Part shown: positions 13,671 to 16,725 of the stretch, piece by piece
Numbering within the stretch: the first letter of the stretch is position 1
Layout: each line of letters opens with the position of its first letter
NCBI GenBank assembly: GCA_947447835.1
Contig: CANFLP010000036.1
Location: forward strand, 1 to 16,725
DNA length: 16,725 nucleotides
Direction: 5' to 3'
Origin: Bacteroidota bacterium
GTDB lineage: Bacteria; Bacteroidota; Bacteroidia; Chitinophagales; Chitinophagaceae
The notes under the pieces: model-generated
Seen by the model: only the letters and a program-made list of their open reading frames with translations
Databases searched by the model: none
What the model was told of the DNA's origin: nothing
Made by a program: the position numbers and the translations under genes

Positions 13671-14096
13671 TCATTTAACAAAATCCAACGCAAGTATATG
13701 ATGCGCTAACAACTCCTTCAACTCATGCATGGTACTATCATTATAATTACCATCAATATATTCAGTAACCGCCTTAGCATGTTTAGTTAACTGATTAAAA
13801 TGACCAGTTACTTTTTTAGTGCCTAATACAAACAAAGGAACTTTTGCATATTGATTTAACACATCACCTAATGCTAAATCTATATGATGCAAAAAGTTAT
13901 TTAACACTACTTCCTTATGTGCTGAAGCGTCAGTAAACTGCCCCATTCTACTTGGCATATCTCTTTCATAAGCCTCAATAGAATCCGCACTACTTAATTT
14001 TATTTTTTCAAAACTTACTTTATCGTAAATATAAAGATGAACTTCTTTAGCACTTAATAACAACACTAAGTACTTGTATTTATTTTCGTTTAACAT
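13671..14096 (-). CDS. Small baeRF-like protein (central domain only)
   Basis: This 141-aa protein resembles the central domain of bacterial archaeo-eukaryotic release factor-like proteins (baeRF, family 3 type). Shared features are a first strand KYLVLLLSAKEVHLYIYD (8-25), a DMPSRMGQFTDASAHKE segment (46-62), a helix NNFLHHIDLALGDVL, then VPLFVLGTKKVTGHF (86-100) and EYIDGNY (112-118). Full-length family members that I know run to about 370 aa with an extra domain on each side; both are absent here. The 77 nt upstream and the repeat-filled DNA downstream do not encode them. It may be a genuine single-domain protein or a stable remnant. Function is unknown; baeRF proteins have been proposed to act on stalled ribosomes. 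The family call is from memory of the pattern, not a search. Confidence 0.6.
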   Translation of the reverse strand: MLNENKYKYLVLLLSAKEVHLYIYDKVSFEKIKLSSADSIEAYERDMPSRMGQFTDASAHKEVVLNNFLHHIDLALGDVLNQYAKVPLFVLGTKKVTGHFNQLTKHAKAVTEYIDGNYNDSTMHELKELLAHHILALDFVK

Positions 14097-14145
14097 AACT
14101 CATAATTTATTGTACCCTAAAGTGACAACTATTATGAAGCAATTG

Positions 14146-14163
14146 CTATGACCTTGCTCATAG
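14146..14163. repeat. Small inverted repeat between the PPTase and baeRF-like genes
   Basis: CTATGA (14146-14151) pairs with TCATAG (14158-14163) around a 6-nt loop. An overlapping perfect palindrome, AGCAATTGCT, lies at 14138-14147. There is no T-run, so it is not a convincing terminator. It may be an operator or chance in AT-rich DNA. Confidence 0.25.
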
Positions 14164-14173
14164 TTATGTATGA

Positions 14174-14809
14174 TTACAGGCTATCAGTAAAACATGTAAC
14201 ACAAACGTAGTCTTCCCCAAAATGATAATCTAACTTCACTAGCTTCTCAACGCCTTTGTGCAAAATTTGCGCATCAACTATTCCCTTATCTTCTTTGGCA
14301 ATTTCTAACACATTAAAATCACGCGCAAAATCAATTCCTAATTGTTCATGTTGTTTATACATCGCTTCTTTAGCTGCCCAAAAAAAAGCCATTTGTTGTA
14401 ACTGAATAACTTCAGACAAATTTGCAATCAATGCTTTCTCGGCATCATTCAAGAACTTATGTGCTACTTTTAAAATTCTTGGATGTATAATTTCAATGTC
14501 AATTCCAATAGGATCTGTATCACTCACTGCAACTGCAGCATACCCTTTACAATGCGAAAAGGAAAAATGAAAAGGCACCCCTTGTAAATAAGGCTTGCCA
14601 TTATCGGCCATCACCATCTTGTTTAAATCTGCCTCCGGCATCATGAGCTTAAACAATAACCTTACCGCTAAATGTTGAATTTTACGCTCCTCATTTTGAA
14701 TATCAACGGTTAATTTAACATCGGTCTCAAAAAATGAAACTGGCTCTGTGATTGACCAAATGGCCAAATGTCGGGTCTCGTTAATATTTTGTTGATAAAA
14801 GAAAGGCAT
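14174..14809 (-). CDS. 4'-phosphopantetheinyl transferase, Sfp type
   Basis: This enzyme moves the phosphopantetheine arm of coenzyme A onto a serine of acyl or peptidyl carrier proteins. Numbered from the ATG at 14807-14809 (211 aa), it has His86 in FSFSHCKG, the Mg2+ ligands Asp104 and Glu106 in GIDIE, and the second signature WAAKEAMYK (144-152) with Glu148. The open frame extends nine codons further to a GTG at 14834-14836. I chose the ATG because Sfp-like proteins of this group usually begin MPxFYQQ followed by LAIWxITE, as here, and the extra codons are low-complexity (SKLFF). No polyketide or peptide synthetase gene is near, so it may serve the fatty-acid carrier protein. It diverges from dcd, 65 nt away. 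Confidence 0.88.
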   Translation of the reverse strand: MPFFYQQNINETRHLAIWSITEPVSFFETDVKLTVDIQNEERKIQHLAVRLLFKLMMPEADLNKMVMADNGKPYLQGVPFHFSFSHCKGYAAVAVSDTDPIGIDIEIIHPRILKVAHKFLNDAEKALIANLSEVIQLQQMAFFWAAKEAMYKQHEQLGIDFARDFNVLEIAKEDKGIVDAQILHKGVEKLVKLDYHFGEDYVCVTCFTDSL

Positions 14810-14874
14810 AAAAAAAAGCTTTGAGTTAGATTGCACCGCCGTTAAGACTGCAAATTAAACATAAAAAACAGAAG

Positions 14875-15411
14875 ATGATTTTATCCGACACTAGAATATT
14901 AGAAGAAATAGCAAAAGGTACTATTAAAGTTGAACCCTACGATCGTAAGGATTTAGGAAGTAATAGCTATGATGTGCATTTAGGAAAGTGGTTGGCTACT
15001 TACGACAATAATGTTTTGGATGCAAAAGCGCATAATACAATTACTTATTTTGAAATTCCAGAGGAAGGATTTGTCTTAGAACCAACTGGATTTTATTTAG
15101 GGGTGACTTTAGAATATACCGAAACGCATGCGCATGTTCCTTTCTTAGAAGGTAAATCATCTACAGGTAGATTAGGTATTGATATTCATGCAACAGCTGG
15201 AAAAGGCGATGTTGGATTTTGTGGTTATTGGACTTTAGAAATCTCAGTAAAACAACCCGTGCGTGTTTACAAAGGCATGCCGATTGGTCAATTAATTTAC
15301 TTCCCAGTAGACGGAGAAATTGAAGTTGCCTACAATAAAAAAACAAACGCTAAATACAGCGGACAGCCCGAAAAGCCTATTGAGAGTATGATGTGGAAGA
15401 ATAAGTTTTAA
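14875..15411 (+). CDS. dcd: dCTP deaminase
   Basis: Dcd deaminates dCTP to dUTP, feeding dTMP synthesis, and is related to trimeric dUTPases. At 178 aa it is slightly shorter than the E. coli enzyme. Recognisable parts are DLGSNSYDVHLG (26-37), the substrate loop EGKSSTGRLGI with Ser95 and Arg99, and HATAGKGDVGFCGYWTLE (105-122) ending in the catalytic Glu122. The Ser95 to Glu122 distance equals that of Ser111 to Glu138 in E. coli. Whether the enzyme also has dUTPase activity, as some bifunctional relatives do, cannot be decided here. Its TAA abuts the stop codon of the convergent DUF3810 gene with no base between them. Confidence 0.95.
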   Translation: MILSDTRILEEIAKGTIKVEPYDRKDLGSNSYDVHLGKWLATYDNNVLDAKAHNTITYFEIPEEGFVLEPTGFYLGVTLEYTETHAHVPFLEGKSSTGRLGIDIHATAGKGDVGFCGYWTLEISVKQPVRVYKGMPIGQLIYFPVDGEIEVAYNKKTNAKYSGQPEKPIESMMWKNKF

Positions 15412-16533
15412 TTACTTATTATGTGATAGCTTTTTATAAGCGAGCGCCCACAACAAAACATCATTATAACTTTCAATCCCTTTTGCTTGTTTATTCCATT
15501 GCAAAAATTGATTGTATAACTGTGTACTGCCAGGAATTTGTAAATCTTGTTTGCGCGAAAAGAAATCTCTGATTTGTTTTCTATCAGCAAGTACTTTAGG
15601 ATTCAATAGTTTCTTATTTCTTGCTATTACATTTTCAAACAACTTAAAGTCCCCTCTTTTCGCGATACTATTTAACTGAGCTAATTGAGCATAAGTAAAC
15701 AATTGCAATTGGGCCGAGTAATTAAACAACGGATCCTTACTCTCCGTACCTATCACAAATGCAATAAAGTTAGCTTCGGTTTCAGAAGCATATCCCAATT
15801 GATGCGCAATTTCATGACTTACCGTAAACGGCTGGGTTAGCAAAGGCAAATCATCTCTAATTATGGCCTCCCCAGTTAAAGGTTGATAAAATGCGGTATA
15901 GCCAAAATAATCACCCCAACTTGGGAAAGCCGCCTTTTTTAGGGATGACCGACGATAATGCAAAAATGGAAAATCGGTGTCAATTTGATCAAACTGACCC
16001 TTTGTTTGCTCCATTATCAGGTCTATTTCTAAAGTTTTTAAGGTAGAATCGGACAATTTCTCCCTTGTTACATTCATTTTTTGGATCAAATCGAGACTCA
16101 AACTATCCATTTGAGCTTCCGAATAACTGGTTGGTACTTGCATTTTAAAATCTTCTGCAGGACTATTTTTTTGATAATTAAGACCCCAGCACAGTTCAAA
16201 TAGAATATACAACTTTAGCAAGCTATTAAACATTTTCACCATTTGAGCAGGCCAAAAGGCAGCAGTCAAAAAATGTTCATTATTATTCATTAACCACTTT
16301 ACTAACTTGATAATCAATGATATAACGATAATAAGATACAGCCATTCACCAATCGCATTGTCCATTTTTCCAGTTATAGCTCTTAGCATTAAACTAACCG
16401 GCCTAAAAAAATATGGCAAATAAAAGTGAGACACTAAGCTAGGAGAACAGCTAAATGCAAAAATTATTATGCCAAGAACATACCTATTGTAGTTCCATGG
16501 CAGTTTTTGACCTAATTTAGTTGCGTTGAACAT
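15412..16533 (-). CDS. DUF3810 membrane protein with HEXXH zinc-protease motif
   Basis: This 373-aa protein has three hydrophobic segments near the N-terminus (about 17-38, 62-80 and 100-120), then a large soluble domain. HEIAH at 240-244 (FTVSHEIAHQLGYASETEANF) is an HEXXH zinc site followed by Glu251 and Glu253, either of which could be the third ligand of a gluzincin-like site. FPSWGDYFGYTAFYQPLTGEAI is also typical of the family. The DUF3810 family is largely found in Firmicutes and Bacteroidota, and its substrate is not known. It is probably an inner-membrane peptidase with a periplasmic or cytoplasmic domain; topology is unclear. The start at 16531-16533 is the first ATG and gives the expected membrane anchor. 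It diverges from the DUF177 gene across 83 nt. Confidence 0.82.
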   Translation of the reverse strand: MFNATKLGQKLPWNYNRYVLGIIIFAFSCSPSLVSHFYLPYFFRPVSLMLRAITGKMDNAIGEWLYLIIVISLIIKLVKWLMNNNEHFLTAAFWPAQMVKMFNSLLKLYILFELCWGLNYQKNSPAEDFKMQVPTSYSEAQMDSLSLDLIQKMNVTREKLSDSTLKTLEIDLIMEQTKGQFDQIDTDFPFLHYRRSSLKKAAFPSWGDYFGYTAFYQPLTGEAIIRDDLPLLTQPFTVSHEIAHQLGYASETEANFIAFVIGTESKDPLFNYSAQLQLFTYAQLAQLNSIAKRGDFKLFENVIARNKKLLNPKVLADRKQIRDFFSRKQDLQIPGSTQLYNQFLQWNKQAKGIESYNDVLLWALAYKKLSHNK

Positions 16534-16565
16534 CTTATAAATTATAGTGTAAAATTAGGATAAAC

Positions 16566-16596
16566 TTTGTCTTTTGATTGGTTTTTACTAACTTTG
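16566..16596 (+). promoter_or_regulatory. Promoter of the DUF177 gene
   Basis: TTTG at 16566-16569 and TAACTTTG at 16589-16596 are 19 nt apart, a full match to the Bacteroidota housekeeping promoter. The start would be near 16603-16605, about 13 nt before the ATG at 16617. Confidence 0.7.
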
Positions 16597-16616
16597 CCAA
16601 CCCTTAAAGTACGGTT

Positions 16617-16725
16617 ATGGGCCAAAACAGAACATTTGAAATACCATTTGTAGGTTTAACGGCCGGCGAACACGAGTTCGAATACCATATTGAGGATAAG
16701 TTCTTTAAAGATTTTGGGCCTCAGG
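16617..16725 (+). CDS. DUF177/YceD-family protein, N-terminal fragment
   Basis: The first 36 codons run to the window edge. The translation starts MGQNRTFEIPFVGLTAGEHE and continues FEYHIEDKFFKDFGPQ. This opening, with the F(x)IPFxGLKxGxHxFxFxIxDxFF pattern, is typical of Bacteroidota DUF177 (YceD) proteins. These are usually encoded just before rpmF (ribosomal protein L32), and the family is linked to 23S rRNA accumulation. The downstream gene is outside the window, so the operon is a prediction. Confidence 0.85.
   Translation, partial: MGQNRTFEIPFVGLTAGEHEFEYHIEDKFFKDFGPQ

Overview
The window is AT-rich chromosomal DNA from a member of the Bacteroidota, probably a Chitinophagaceae-like lineage. 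Evidence for this is the gene content (DUF2911, DUF3810 and DUF6580 proteins, a DPE2-type amylomaltase with tandem starch-binding domains, a baeRF-like protein), A-rich translation starts without clear Shine-Dalgarno sequences, and promoter elements of the Bacteroidota type (TTTG, 19 nt, TAnnTTTG). The genus is inference. Almost everything here is housekeeping or conserved accessory chromosome. I found no phage, transposon, CRISPR array, plasmid genes or defence system.

Layout. At the left edge, on the minus strand, lie the first 41 codons of dnaK with a sigma-54-like promoter, and upstream of it a GtrA-family membrane protein. argS then reads right. A leftward cluster follows: a DPE2-type 4-alpha-glucanotransferase, an enolase-superfamily dipeptide epimerase and trmH, plausibly one operon. 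Diverging from it is rnhA. Next come a DUF6580 membrane protein and manA (both minus), then yraN and a short-chain dehydrogenase (plus), a YkgJ-type cysteine-cluster protein (minus), xerD and a secreted DUF2911 protein (plus).

The most structured non-coding part is 13260-13646. The DUF2911 gene ends in a strong intrinsic terminator. The -33 element of the tRNA-Leu(GAG) promoter sits inside that terminator hairpin. The tRNA is followed by its own terminator, a 63-nt hairpin with a perfect 13-bp outer stem, a third 11-bp hairpin, and two identical 59-nt GC-rich repeats. After these come, on the minus strand, a 141-aa baeRF-like single-domain protein and an Sfp-type phosphopantetheinyl transferase, then dcd (plus), a DUF3810 putative metalloprotease (minus), and the start of a DUF177/YceD gene (plus) with a near-consensus promoter.

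The genes mostly serve core functions: translation (argS, trmH, tRNA-Leu), DNA metabolism and chromosome segregation (rnhA, xerD, dcd), protein folding (dnaK), carbohydrate metabolism (the amylomaltase, manA), wall-peptide recycling (the epimerase) and carrier-protein activation (the phosphopantetheinyl transferase). The best candidates for under-described biology are the hairpin and repeat cluster behind the tRNA, the promoter nested in a terminator, the stand-alone baeRF middle domain, and the sigma-54-like control region of dnaK. I did not find a clear novel multi-gene system.
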